From Chloroflexota bacterium (lineage in GTDB: Bacteria > Chloroflexota > Anaerolineae > Anaerolineales > Anaerolineaceae), in the NCBI GenBank assembly GCA_029265085.1, contig JAJUJY010000032.1, positions 1 through 31,445 of the forward strand: a stretch of DNA of 31,445 nt. Reading direction: 5' to 3'. The translations under genes were made by a program, and so were the position numbers. The notes below the pieces were generated by a model. The model did no database searches. It was not told where the DNA came from and worked only from the letters and a program-made list of their open reading frames with translations. Each line of letters starts with the position of its first letter. The stretch's first letter is position 1. Below, piece after piece: positions 15,382-23,112 of this stretch.

Positions 15382-15822
15382 ATGAAAAATAAATTGATTT
15401 TGATTCTCATTCTTTCTCTCGTTTTGGCTGGCAGCCTGCTTGGCTGCAACAGCCCCAAGATTTTGCAGGGTGAAGCCAAAAACGCCGCACTTGCACTCGC
15501 TGCTCCCGTCAGTGATAACTTGCTTGCCGGCATAACCCAGGCAGATTACACGGTGTTTTCTAGGGATTTTGATGAAGCGATGCTTAAAGGAATCCCTGAA
15601 TCCGGGTTCAAGGATATGCTGGCCATGTTCTCAACCAAACTGGGTGCGTACCAGACCAGTGAGATCACTGCCGTCACCCAGGACGAGAAGTTTACGACTG
15701 TATATTACAAATTGGGATACGAAAAAGACAGCGCCGTGACCATGCGCGTTGTGGTGACTACCGGTGAACCTCACAAGGTAACCGGCCTCTGGTTTGACTC
15801 GCAAGAACTGCGCAAGAAATAA
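15382..15822 (+). CDS. DUF3887 lipoprotein
   Basis: This 146-residue protein has a type II signal peptide with lipobox SLLGC and lipidated Cys22, so it is probably anchored outside the membrane. The body (about residues 50-145) resembles DUF3887: YTVFSRDFDEAMLKGIP, then alternating beta stretches such as FTTVYYKLGYEKDSAVTM. DUF3887 is a small fold of unknown function, common in Gram-positive and Chloroflexota surface proteins. ATG at 15382 was preferred over GTG at 15367 because it gives a standard signal peptide and has GGAG 9 nt upstream. It shares a transcript with tnaA (24 nt gap) and ends at a strong terminator. Confidence 0.82.
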   Translation: MKNKLILILILSLVLAGSLLGCNSPKILQGEAKNAALALAAPVSDNLLAGITQADYTVFSRDFDEAMLKGIPESGFKDMLAMFSTKLGAYQTSEITAVTQDEKFTTVYYKLGYEKDSAVTMRVVVTTGEPHKVTGLWFDSQELRKK

Positions 15823-15846
15823 AAAAACAACCTTCATCCGAATTAA

Positions 15847-15882
15847 AAAACTCCCTGCCGAAATTTTCCAGCAGGGAGTTTT
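15847..15882. terminator. Bidirectional intrinsic terminator
   Basis: AAAACTCCCTGC (15847-15858) and GCAGGGAGTTTT (15871-15882) form a perfect 12-bp stem with a 12-nt loop, flanked by A-runs on the left and T-runs on the right. It lies between the convergent lipoprotein (plus) and mazG (minus) genes and can end both transcripts. Confidence 0.9.
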
Positions 15883-15892
15883 AATACCTTTT

Positions 15893-17371
15893 TCAAGCTT
15901 CCTGGTCTTTGGCCTGTTCCCAATATTGATCCATCTCTGCCAGGGTCATGGAGGTCAGGTCGCGCCCATCTTTGCGTGCCTGGGCTTCAATAAAGGCGAA
16001 GCGCCGGCGGAAGCGCAGGTTGGTTGCACGCAGCACACTTTCCGCGTCCACTTTATACCAGCGCACCAGGTTAACCGCTGCAAACAACAGGTCACCAAGC
16101 TCTTTCTCACGCTCCGGACCATCTGCAGCTTCCAACACTTCGGTCAATTCCTCGCGCACTTTTTCGATCACCGGCCCGATCTCAGACCAGTCAAAGCCCA
16201 CCCGGGCAGCCCGGTCCTGGATTTCTTGCGCTTGTGAAAGAGAAGGCAAAGCAACTGGCACCCCATCCAAAAGACCTTTCAGATGAGTTTCGCCATTGGC
16301 TTTACGCTCTTCTTCTTTCAGTTTTTGCCAGTTGCGCAGTACACCCGCTGAATCGGCTAATTGAACATCTCCGAACACATGCGGATGGCGGCGAACAATC
16401 TTCCGGTTTACCCGCTGCAAAACATCCGCCAGGGTAAATTCACCGTCTTCAACGGCGATTTGCGCATGCAAGACAATTTGCAATAATAAGTCGCCCAGTT
16501 CTTCACAGGTGCTTTCTGGGTCCTCGGCATCCAATGCAGCCAGAGCTTCATAGGTTTCTTCTAAGAGATACTTGCGCAAGCTCAAATGGGTCTGCTCACG
16601 ATCCCACGGGCAGCCGTCTGGCGCGCGTAAGCGAGCAATCACTTCCTGGAACGATTCCAGCGAAGTATCTTCCGCCAGCGGAGGCACGTATAAAGCCGTT
16701 AGAAGGCCGATTTTGGGGCTGCGGTCAATTTCATACAGGCAAAGGTCCTCCACCTCTTCTAGAGGCGTCCCAGCGCCGTGTACGAGGCGTACAGGGTGTT
16801 CATCCGGAAAAACCGCATTCAACGTAAGCTTCACCGAGGATGCTACCATGCGATTATAGATTTGGGTCACCAGTGCCGGCGTATTTGGCGCAAAAGATGG
16901 GGTGTGACGGGCTGCTAATTCCAGCGCATCCACCAGCACCATGCGTGGAAAGGGGTCTAATCCCAACGCTGTAAAGGTTGGTTCCAGGAAGCTAATCCCT
17001 TCAATCACCCTTACCGGAATACCCAGATCTTTGGCACGCTTTGAAATCTCCGGACCGGTAGTTTCTGCCACAAACGGATGTCCTGGCACAGCATAGACCA
17101 CCCCTTGCGGCCGCTGCCCAAGGGTTATGATTCGCTGAATGATTTCTTCATAAACTTCTTCAAACGTATTGCCCTGCTCATACAGGTCATCGAATGAATA
17201 AACCGCCAATCCGGCTGGGAAGCCAGCCACGACAGGATGTTCGCGAGTGCGCAGATAGACTTCACCAGCTTGCTCCAAACAATGCCAGGCCTGAAGGGTT
17301 AGCAAATCCGGATCTCCCGGGCCAAGCCCCAAAATGGTGATGCCTCGGGTGGTTTTGGGTAATTCAGTCAC
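15893..17371 (-). CDS. mazG: Tetrapyrrole methylase-like/MazG fusion, nucleoside triphosphate pyrophosphohydrolase
   Basis: A YabN-type fusion of 492 residues. The N-terminal part (about 1-220) is an SAM-dependent tetrapyrrole methylase-like domain (ITILGLGPGDPDLLTLQA, then YAVPGHPFVAE). The C-terminal part has two MazG units: RLRAPDGCPWDREQTHLSL with EETYEAL and EELGDLLLQIVLHA, then EELTEVLEA with EKELGDLLFAAVNLVRW, which bind Mg2+ by the Glu/Asp helices. MazG hydrolyses NTPs or dNTPs to NMPs for house-cleaning; the methylase domain's substrate is unknown. GTG at 17371 was chosen because AGGTG lies 6 nt upstream; an in-frame GTG at 17380 has no such site. It is separated from rpsI by a hairpin and so probably transcribed on its own. 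Confidence 0.92.
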   Translation of the reverse strand: MTELPKTTRGITILGLGPGDPDLLTLQAWHCLEQAGEVYLRTREHPVVAGFPAGLAVYSFDDLYEQGNTFEEVYEEIIQRIITLGQRPQGVVYAVPGHPFVAETTGPEISKRAKDLGIPVRVIEGISFLEPTFTALGLDPFPRMVLVDALELAARHTPSFAPNTPALVTQIYNRMVASSVKLTLNAVFPDEHPVRLVHGAGTPLEEVEDLCLYEIDRSPKIGLLTALYVPPLAEDTSLESFQEVIARLRAPDGCPWDREQTHLSLRKYLLEETYEALAALDAEDPESTCEELGDLLLQIVLHAQIAVEDGEFTLADVLQRVNRKIVRRHPHVFGDVQLADSAGVLRNWQKLKEEERKANGETHLKGLLDGVPVALPSLSQAQEIQDRAARVGFDWSEIGPVIEKVREELTEVLEAADGPEREKELGDLLFAAVNLVRWYKVDAESVLRATNLRFRRRFAFIEAQARKDGRDLTSMTLAEMDQYWEQAKDQEA

Positions 17372-17417
17372 TCTTGTCACCTTTTATAAACCACAAATCA
17401 GGGTTGAAATACTAGAA

Positions 17418-17456
17418 GGGGCATGCGCAAGCAGTAAATTTGCTTGCACATGCCCC
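17418..17456 (-). terminator. Terminator hairpin after rpsI
   Basis: Arms 17418-17433 (GGGGCATGCGCAAGCA) and 17441-17456 (TGCTTGCACATGCCCC) pair over 16 bp with one mismatch around a 7-nt loop. It lies 35 nt past the rpsI stop on the minus strand, followed by TTCTAGTATTTC, a modest U-rich tail. It probably ends the whole ribosomal protein cluster. Confidence 0.7.
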
Positions 17457-17491
17457 ATAACAACGCAGGCTGTACCTGAACCAGAAGCGGT

Positions 17492-17887
17492 TTAACGCTT
17501 GGTGTAGGTCGGGGCCTTGCGAGCGCGCTTGAGACCTGGCTTCTTGCGTTCCTTGATGCGGGGATCGCGGGTCAAGAGGCTGTACTTGCGCAGCATCGGG
17601 AGATTTTCAGCGCTCATCTTCACCAGAGCGCGGGCCAAACCAAGTTTGACCGCATCGGTCTGGCCAGTGACACCGCCGCCCTTCACTACAACAGTTACGT
17701 CGTAGGTAGCGCGATCAGCACCAATCGCCATAAACGGCGAGAAGATGGCTTCCATATCACCCAGGCGAGTGAAGTAATCTTCAATCGGCTTTTGATTAAC
17801 AACGAATTTACCTGAGCCGCTCATCACGCGCACACGCGCAGTGCTTTCCTTGCGGCGACCAACACCTTCGAAATACTGAACAGACAT
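17492..17887 (-). CDS. rpsI: 30S ribosomal protein S9
   Basis: This 131-residue S9 has the conserved C-terminal tail KKPGLKRARKAPTYTKR, whose terminal Lys-Arg reaches the P-site tRNA. GGGVTGQTDAVKLGLARALV in the middle and GRRKESTARVRV near the N-terminus are also diagnostic. Length is normal. It follows rplM by 15 nt, the standard rplM-rpsI pair, and is the last gene before the terminator hairpin. Confidence 0.97.
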   Translation of the reverse strand: MSVQYFEGVGRRKESTARVRVMSGSGKFVVNQKPIEDYFTRLGDMEAIFSPFMAIGADRATYDVTVVVKGGGVTGQTDAVKLGLARALVKMSAENLPMLRKYSLLTRDPRIKERKKPGLKRARKAPTYTKR

Positions 17888-17902
17888 AATACCCCTGCTC
17901 CT

Positions 17903-18334
17903 TTACGCGAGTGGCTCTGGCATCTGAGCTTCGTGCGGATGCTCGTTACCGGCATACACCTTAAGGCGCTTGATAATCTGGCGCCCGACCTTATTATGAG
18001 GCAGCATGCCCCAAACGGCCGCAACAATGACGCGGTCAGGGTGAACTTTCATCTGCTCGCGCATGCCAACGGATTTCAAACCGCCGGGGTAGTTAGAGTG
18101 GTGGTGGTACACTTTGCTGTCCAACCGTTTTTCAGCAATGTCCAGTTTACTGACATTAATGACAACCACATGGTCGCCCATCATTACACCAGGGGTGTAA
18201 TCCGGCTTATGCTTTCCCAGAAGGTAAGCGGCAATCTGGGTGGCAAGACGGCCAACATTTTGGCCGGTGGCATCCACCAAGATCCACTTTGATTCGGGTT
18301 TACCTTTTATGACGTACGTCTTATCCACAGTCAT
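17903..18334 (-). CDS. rplM: 50S ribosomal protein L13
   Basis: This 143-residue L13 contains the family core: WILVDATGQNVGRLAT, GDHVVVINVSKL, KVYHHHSNYPGGLKS and AVWGMLPHNKVGRQ. The frame is open to a TTG at 18343, but ATG 18334 gives the usual N-terminus (TVDKTYVIKG) and has GGAG just upstream. Its first 14 nt overlap the end of truA, so translation is probably coupled to that gene. rpsI follows in the same operon. Confidence 0.96.
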   Translation of the reverse strand: MTVDKTYVIKGKPESKWILVDATGQNVGRLATQIAAYLLGKHKPDYTPGVMMGDHVVVINVSKLDIAEKRLDSKVYHHHSNYPGGLKSVGMREQMKVHPDRVIVAAVWGMLPHNKVGRQIIKRLKVYAGNEHPHEAQMPEPLA

Positions 18335-19127
18335 CTTCTCCAATGGAAGATAAGGTTTGAATTAACCCTTCAGGTTCAATCTGCCTATCTTCGTAATAAA
18401 ACACCTTGGTCAAATTTAGGCCGCTTGGTTTGGCAAGTCCTGGCGTTTGGGGCTCAAGATTTTGGAGGGCAGCGGTCAATGACAGTAAAGAACATTTCTG
18501 CTGACCTACCAGGACCTGTAAAAACACCATTCGGCGCACCATATGATATAAGAAGGCATTCGCGGTGACTTTAAAAATCCAGCCACCTTCTTCCTGCTCC
18601 CATCCCGCCTGTAGTACCGTTCGTATCGTACTACCGCCGGGCTTCATTGGAGCACCAAATGCCGCAAAATCATGGGTGCCGACCAAAACTTCCGCAGCCT
18701 GGTTCAACAATACCCCATCTGGCTCTGACCAAACCCGCCAGGCGAACCGTTCGCGTAAAGGATCACGCGCTGGTTGACAGTAGATATGATAGTGATAACA
18801 GCGAGCCAGCGCATCAAAGCGCGGGTGAAAATCCGCTGCTGCCACTCTCACACCTTTCACTGCCACATCTTCCGGTAAATACGCGTTCAGCGCATTAGCG
18901 AGCGCTTCAGTTGAATGCGGCCAATCTAAATCAAACGCAATCACCTGACCAGAAGCATGCACCCCGGTGTCAGTCCTGCCAGCGGAGAGGATCGTGCGTC
19001 CCTGCCAGTTAATCCGGCGTAGAGCTGCCTCCACCTCTCCTTGGACTGTACGGTGTTCACTTCCCTGGCGTTGAAAACCCTGGAAGTGAGTGCCGTCGTA
19101 GGCAATTTTAACCTGGTAACGTTCCAT
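18321..19127 (-). CDS. truA: tRNA pseudouridine synthase A (positions 38-40)
   Basis: TruA converts U38-U40 in the tRNA anticodon stem to pseudouridine. The 268-residue protein has the start motif VKIAYDGTHFQGFQRQ, the catalytic Asp53 in SAGRTDTGVHASGQV, the RYDAL-like motif FDALARCYHYHI, and the C-terminal FLYHMVRRMV. Length is standard. It sits between rplQ and rplM, the same rplQ-truA-rplM-rpsI order known in several Gram-positive lineages. It follows rplQ by 29 nt and overlaps rplM. Confidence 0.96.
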   Translation of the reverse strand: MERYQVKIAYDGTHFQGFQRQGSEHRTVQGEVEAALRRINWQGRTILSAGRTDTGVHASGQVIAFDLDWPHSTEALANALNAYLPEDVAVKGVRVAAADFHPRFDALARCYHYHIYCQPARDPLRERFAWRVWSEPDGVLLNQAAEVLVGTHDFAAFGAPMKPGGSTIRTVLQAGWEQEEGGWIFKVTANAFLYHMVRRMVFLQVLVGQQKCSLLSLTAALQNLEPQTPGLAKPSGLNLTKVFYYEDRQIEPEGLIQTLSSIGEDDCG

Positions 19128-19156
19128 TCCTATCCGGTACGCAAACCCCGGATGGC

Positions 19157-19534
19157 TTATTCTTCAACCAATTCTAACTGAACCATTTCGGCAGCATCAC
19201 CGTGCCGAGGGCCCAGCTTGAACATGCGCGTGTAACCGCCATTGCGGTTTGCGTAACGCGGGGCAATTTCATCAAAGAGCTTCTTAACCACAACCGGGTC
19301 ACCCAGGCGGGCAGCAATCAAACGGCGAGCATTCACTTTGTCGATTTCTCCACCCTTGCTGCTGTTGCGAGCAATGGTAATCATTCGTTCAGCTTCGCCG
19401 CGAATTGCTAACGCCTTGGCGTGGGTGGTCTGCATCCGCTCGTGCGTGAAAAACTGCTTGATCATTGTCTTCCGCAGTGCATCACGCTGGCCTTTTGATC
19501 GACCGAGTTTGTATCCAGCAACCTGATGGCGCAT
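19157..19534 (-). CDS. rplQ: 50S ribosomal protein L17
   Basis: This 125-residue L17 begins with the conserved RHQVAGYKLGRSKGQRDALRK-type sequence and continues with HERMQTTHAKALAIRGEAERMIT and RYANRNGGYTRMFKLGPRHGDAAEM. L17 lines the nascent-peptide exit region of the 50S subunit. Length and order (rpoA-rplQ) are normal. It starts 8 nt after rpoA, so the two are one transcription unit. Confidence 0.97.
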   Translation of the reverse strand: MRHQVAGYKLGRSKGQRDALRKTMIKQFFTHERMQTTHAKALAIRGEAERMITIARNSSKGGEIDKVNARRLIAARLGDPVVVKKLFDEIAPRYANRNGGYTRMFKLGPRHGDAAEMVQLELVEE

Positions 19535-19542
19535 AATTTATC

Positions 19543-20508
19543 TTACTCCGACTCTTTTTGGTCTTGCAGGAAACCCTTCTCCTGCATTTTCTGGCGTAAT
19601 TCGTCGAGACTTTTCTCACCGAAGTTTCGGATTGACATCACAGCCTCATCACCTTTTTCCAGTAATTCCAGCACATCACCCACAGTGGTGATCCCGGTTC
19701 GTTTGAGCGAGTTGAACACCCGCACAGAAAGATCCAGGTTCTCAATTGGGGTTTCCGCTGCTTCACTGGTCAGGCGGCTGCCGGTGATTTCTTTCTCGGC
19801 GGTGAGCAGCAAGGTTTCTTCGCTGATACCGGAGATGAACCGCAGGTGATCAATCATTAGTTTGGAGGCGGTTCCTAAAGCCTTTTCGGGGGCAACGGTT
19901 CCATCCGTCCAAATTTCCAGGGTTAATTTCTCATAGCTGGTGTTTTGACCAACACGAGCAGAACCCACATTAAAGTTCACCCGTTGGACAGGGCTGTAGA
20001 TTGCATCCACTGGCAGCTCACCAATCGGCAGACGGCCGCTCCGGTCTGTTGAGGGAGAGTACCCCCGACCACGCTCGACCACCATGTCGATCTCCAACCG
20101 GGTCCGGTTATCGTCAACGGTGAACAGGTACAGGTCAGGGTTGACAATCTCAACTTCGGCAGGCACCTGAATATCAGCCGCGGTGACAACGCCTTCACCC
20201 CGCACGTCAAGATGCAAATGAGAAGTATCCACATCGTGCAGAAGCAGGCGCAGCTGTTTGATTTGCAGCATCACCTGGATGACATCTTCGCGGACCCCTG
20301 GAATGTCGCTGAACTCATGCAACACGTCCGATATCCGGATTGAGGTTACCGCAGCCCCTTCTAAAGAAGAGAGCAGAACCCGCCGCAGTGCATTGCCCAG
20401 GGTGACGCCGTATCCCCGTTCCAGGGGGCTAATTACAAATTTACCGTAGTTTCGAGCTTCGGCTTCCCGCTCAACTTTCGGCTTTACCATGTTACTTAAG
20501 GCACACAA
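19543..20508 (-). CDS. rpoA: DNA-directed RNA polymerase subunit alpha
   Basis: The 321-residue alpha subunit nucleates RNA polymerase assembly. The N-terminal dimerisation domain shows ISPLERGYGVTLGNALRRVLLSSLEGAAVTSI; the C-terminal domain shows SVRVFNSLKRTGITTVGDVLE and IRNFGEKSLDEL, which contact UP-element DNA and activators. The start is uncertain: TTG at 20508 has AGGGG 6 nt upstream, whereas ATG 20490 (giving MVKPKVERE) lacks a good ribosome site. I kept the TTG for its ribosome site. It follows rpsD by 47 nt. Confidence 0.96.
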   Translation of the reverse strand: MCALSNMVKPKVEREAEARNYGKFVISPLERGYGVTLGNALRRVLLSSLEGAAVTSIRISDVLHEFSDIPGVREDVIQVMLQIKQLRLLLHDVDTSHLHLDVRGEGVVTAADIQVPAEVEIVNPDLYLFTVDDNRTRLEIDMVVERGRGYSPSTDRSGRLPIGELPVDAIYSPVQRVNFNVGSARVGQNTSYEKLTLEIWTDGTVAPEKALGTASKLMIDHLRFISGISEETLLLTAEKEITGSRLTSEAAETPIENLDLSVRVFNSLKRTGITTVGDVLELLEKGDEAVMSIRNFGEKSLDELRQKMQEKGFLQDQKESE

Positions 20509-20555
20509 GTTTCACCCCTTTCCGATGTACGAAGGATCAAACACCGGACTCGGCA

Positions 20556-21197
20556 TTAGCGCGAGTAGTACTCGACAATCAACTGTTCGTTCAGACTACC
20601 ATCGATTTCTGCACGTTCGGGCAGGCGAATTACACGCCCGCTCAGGTTGCGCAGGTCACGATCTAACCAAACACCGCAAAGACGCTTTTCAGCAATCTCG
20701 GGCAGTTCTTTGAAGAACGAACTGTGGCGAGAGGTTTCCCGCACAGCAATAACGTCGCCCGGCTTGAGCAACATTGAGGCAATGTCCGCGCGGCGGCCGT
20801 TGACCGTAAAGTGTCCGTGGTTCACCAATTGGCGAGCCTGGGCACGATTTTCGGCAAGACCCATGCGGTACACGACATTGTCCAGGCGCAGTTCAAGCGT
20901 CTGCAACAGGACGAGACCTGTTAAGCCAGTGGTACGGCGTGCGATACCGAAGTAGCGGCGGAACTGGCGTTCCAACACACCATATACACGGCGAGCCTGC
21001 TGTTTGGCACGTAACTGGCGAGAATAGTCAGACATCCGGTCGCTACCACCGCGGCCGCCGCTCTTCCCATGCTCACCGGGGGCGTAACCGCGCCGTTCAA
21101 ATGCGCATTTGGCGCTGAAGCAGCGGGTGCCCTTCAAAAACAATTTAGAACCTTCACGCCGGCAAAGTCTGCATGCCGGACCAATATATTTCGCCAT
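20556..21197 (-). CDS. rpsD: 30S ribosomal protein S4, zinc-binding form
   Basis: S4 starts 16S rRNA folding and often represses its own operon. The true start is ATG 21197 (MAKYIGPACRLCRRE), with an AGGG motif 5 nt upstream; the open frame extends further upstream but overlaps rpsK. The 213-residue product has four N-terminal Cys (PACRLCRREG then RCFSAKC), a zinc-bearing C+ form, and the S4 RNA-binding domain RLDNVVYRMGLAENRAQARQLVNHGHFTVNGRR. The order rpsM-rpsK-rpsD-rpoA is canonical. Confidence 0.97.
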   Translation of the reverse strand: MAKYIGPACRLCRREGSKLFLKGTRCFSAKCAFERRGYAPGEHGKSGGRGGSDRMSDYSRQLRAKQQARRVYGVLERQFRRYFGIARRTTGLTGLVLLQTLELRLDNVVYRMGLAENRAQARQLVNHGHFTVNGRRADIASMLLKPGDVIAVRETSRHSSFFKELPEIAEKRLCGVWLDRDLRNLSGRVIRLPERAEIDGSLNEQLIVEYYSR

Positions 21198-21213
21198 ATC
21201 TTCCCTCTCTATC

Positions 21214-21618
21214 CTAGACGCGGCGTTTCTTCGGAGGCCGGCAACCGTTATGCGGCACCGGAGTGATATCGGAAATGGAGCGCACTTTAATGCCCATACC
21301 CTGTACAGCACGGATTGCGGATTCTCGACCAGGGCCAGGGCCTTTGACGATCATATCCACTTCCTGGACGCCCATGGTCTGAGCGACCTTTAACGCCTGC
21401 TCGGCAGCCAGACGGGCAGCAAACGGGGTGCTCTTGCGAGAGCCCTTGAAGCCCGCGGAGCCAGCGCTGGCCCAGCAAACGGTGTTACCCTGCTGGTCCG
21501 TCACTGTCACAATCGTATTATTAAAAGAGGCATAAATATGCACCTGCGCTGATGACAGCGTTCGCTTTACTTTGCGAGTCGTTGTCGCACGGCGCGCTGA
21601 TCGAACATTTTGAGCCAT
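21214..21618 (-). CDS. rpsK: 30S ribosomal protein S11
   Basis: This 134-residue S11 has the conserved core [43 protein letters not shown] and the tail [18 protein letters not shown]. It lies on the 30S platform near S18 and the mRNA exit. Length is normal. It ends 16 nt before rpsD, but a 116-nt gap with an inverted-repeat element separates it from rpsM, unlike the tight spacing seen in most of this cluster. Confidence 0.97.
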   Translation of the reverse strand: MAQNVRSARRATTTRKVKRTLSSAQVHIYASFNNTIVTVTDQQGNTVCWASAGSAGFKGSRKSTPFAARLAAEQALKVAQTMGVQEVDMIVKGPGPGRESAIRAVQGMGIKVRSISDITPVPHNGCRPPKKRRV

Positions 21619-21674
21619 ATTTCCTCGCTAAAACTTTACTGTTTCCTAGTAGCGCATCGAAAAGCACTGCTTCA

Positions 21675-21725
21675 AGTCCAGCCAGACAGCCGCGGGGAGG
21701 GAAGGACCCCGATTCCAACTGGACT
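21675..21725 (-). promoter_or_regulatory. Inverted-repeat RNA element between rpsM and rpsK
   Basis: On the transcribed minus strand, AGTCCAG (21725-21719) pairs with CTGGACT (21681-21675), enclosing an inner stem CGGGG (21711-21707) with CCCCG (21697-21693) and a 9-nt loop. It is placed 57 nt before the rpsK ATG in an unusually long gap. Ribosomal protein operons commonly carry such leader structures for feedback control, but I cannot name a ligand. The absence of a T-run argues against a terminator. Confidence 0.4.
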
Positions 21726-21734
21726 CGTTGCAGA

Positions 21735-22124
21735 TTATTTCTTTGCAGCTCCACGGCGGCGACCACGACCGGCCACGGTCTTCTTCGGGCCTTTGCGGGT
21801 GCGCGAATTGGTACGGGTCCGCTGTCCGCGCAGTGGCAAATTGCGGCGGTGGCGCAGACCACGGTAACAACCGATTTCAATAAGCCGCTTAATGTTCATC
21901 TGAACTTCGCGGCGTAAATCACCCTCTACTTTATAGCTTTGGGAGATAAATTCACGCAGTGCATTGACATCAGTTTCGTTGAGGTCTTTAACCCGCGTAT
22001 CTGGGTTCACCTTGGTCGCAGCCAAAATGGTGCGAGCACGGGTCGGGCCAATCCCGAAAATGTACGTCAGAGCAACTTCGATCCGCTTATTGCGCGGAAG
22101 ATCAACACCTTCAATTCTCGCCAT
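21735..22124 (-). CDS. rpsM: 30S ribosomal protein S13
   Basis: This 129-residue S13 begins [22 protein letters not shown] and contains [11 protein letters not shown] (helix-two-turn-helix), the [23 protein letters not shown] stretch and the basic C-terminal tail that contacts tRNAs. Length is slightly above E. coli (118) owing to the tail [11 protein letters not shown]. It starts 7 nt after rpmJ. The next gene, rpsK, follows only after 116 nt. Confidence 0.97.
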   Translation of the reverse strand: MARIEGVDLPRNKRIEVALTYIFGIGPTRARTILAATKVNPDTRVKDLNETDVNALREFISQSYKVEGDLRREVQMNIKRLIEIGCYRGLRHRRNLPLRGQRTRTNSRTRKGPKKTVAGRGRRRGAAKK

Positions 22125-22131
22125 ACTCTTT

Positions 22132-22245
22132 TTACCCCTGTCGCTGCTTATGCTTTGGGTTTTCGCAAATTATTAACAATTTTCCGTGGCGCCGAACGAC
22201 TTTGCACTTCGCGCAGCGCTTGCGAATGGATGGTGACACTTTCAT
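22132..22245 (-). CDS. rpmJ: 50S ribosomal protein L36
   Basis: This 37-residue protein begins [19 protein letters not shown] and ends [10 protein letters not shown]. The zinc ligands C..C, C and H ([12 protein letters not shown]) are visible, so it is the zinc-type L36. ATG at 22245 has GGAG 9 nt upstream. It sits between map and rpsM as in most bacteria, but the usual infA between map and rpmJ is absent. A promoter-like sequence lies about 48 nt upstream. Confidence 0.96.
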   Translation of the reverse strand: MKVSPSIRKRCAKCKVVRRHGKLLIICENPKHKQRQG

Positions 22246-22292
22246 GATCGGATACTCCTCATGATAATTCCGAATTTGCAGCCAAAGTCCTG

Positions 22293-22321
22293 ATTATAAT
22301 CGCTATTTCGCGATTCGTCCA
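22293..22321 (-). promoter_or_regulatory. Candidate internal promoter for the alpha-operon part (rpmJ onward)
   Basis: Minus strand reads TGGACG (22321-22316), 17 nt, then a perfect TATAAT (22298-22293). It overlaps the 3' end of map; the inferred start near 22286 leaves a leader of about 41 nt to rpmJ. A short inverted repeat (ATCGC/GCGAT) lies in the spacer. It could give rpmJ-rpsM-rpsK-rpsD-rpoA independent expression. Confidence 0.45.
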
Positions 22322-23109
22322 GGACCCTTTCCGTTCTCAAGTAAAGTCAGGATTTTCGGACCGTCGTCGGTGGCTGCCACCGAATGCTCAAAATGAGCAC
22401 AGGGTTTGCCGTTCCGAGAAGCCACGGTCCATTGATCCGGCATGACGCGGGTCAACGGGGACCCAATCAAAACCATCGGCTCCAGGGCAATTGTCATTCC
22501 GGAGCGGAGCAGCATGCCGCGTCCTGGAGTGCCGTAATTAGGCACTTGCGGACCTTCATGCATCTGCCGCCCTACACCGTGTCCGGTGTATTCGCGAGTG
22601 ACTTGAAACCCCTCGCCTTCAACAAATTGCTGTACCGCGGCGGAGATATCTCCTACGCGATTTCCGGCTTTGATCTTTTCGATGCCGATATACAGGGCTT
22701 TTTCCGTTACATCTAATAAACGGCGCACTTCTTCGCTGACTTCACCGACCGGCACAGTAATTGCAGAATCAGCCACAAAACCTTCATAGACTGTTCCGCA
22801 ATCAATGGATACGATATCCCCTTCGCGCAACTTGCGGTTACCGGGAATGCCGTGCACCAGTTCTTCATTGATAGAAACTGTGGTACTGGCGGGATATGGA
22901 TAGGGGCCGGGATAATTCTTGAACGGTGAATAGACGCCGTACTTTTTTAAGACGGCCTCAGCAGCTGCATTCAGATCAGCCGTGGTCACACCAGGAGCAG
23001 CAATATCAGCGGCTGCTTGCAGGGCTTCAGCATTGATCCTCCCCGCAAACCGCATGACTTCCAGCTCTTGGGCTGACTTAATGGTGATCTGACGTTCCCA
23101 AGACATCAT
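22303..23109 (-). CDS. map: Type I methionyl aminopeptidase
   Basis: This enzyme removes the initiator Met from nascent proteins. The 268-residue protein shows the two-metal site: Asp in SIDCGTVYEGFVADSAIT (two Asp), His in YTGHGVGRQMHEGPQVPN, Glu in IALEPMV, and Glu in HFEHSVAATDDG. The ATG at 23109 (a second ATG follows) has AGGA 7 nt upstream and lies 3 nt past the adk stop. secY-adk-map order is canonical. Confidence 0.97.
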   Translation of the reverse strand: MMSWERQITIKSAQELEVMRFAGRINAEALQAAADIAAPGVTTADLNAAAEAVLKKYGVYSPFKNYPGPYPYPASTTVSINEELVHGIPGNRKLREGDIVSIDCGTVYEGFVADSAITVPVGEVSEEVRRLLDVTEKALYIGIEKIKAGNRVGDISAAVQQFVEGEGFQVTREYTGHGVGRQMHEGPQVPNYGTPGRGMLLRSGMTIALEPMVLIGSPLTRVMPDQWTVASRNGKPCAHFEHSVAATDDGPKILTLLENGKGPGRIAK

Positions 23110-23112
23110 TGT

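Noticed and set aside
21198..21311. Longer rpsD starting at 21311
   Set aside because: The extension overlaps rpsK and is not S4-like; ATG 21197 gives the standard N-terminus with a ribosome site.
21521..21880. Minus-strand open frame covering the rpsM-rpsK gap
   Set aside because: It overlaps the ends of both ribosomal protein genes in another frame and its composition is that of a shadow; the gap itself looks like structured RNA.
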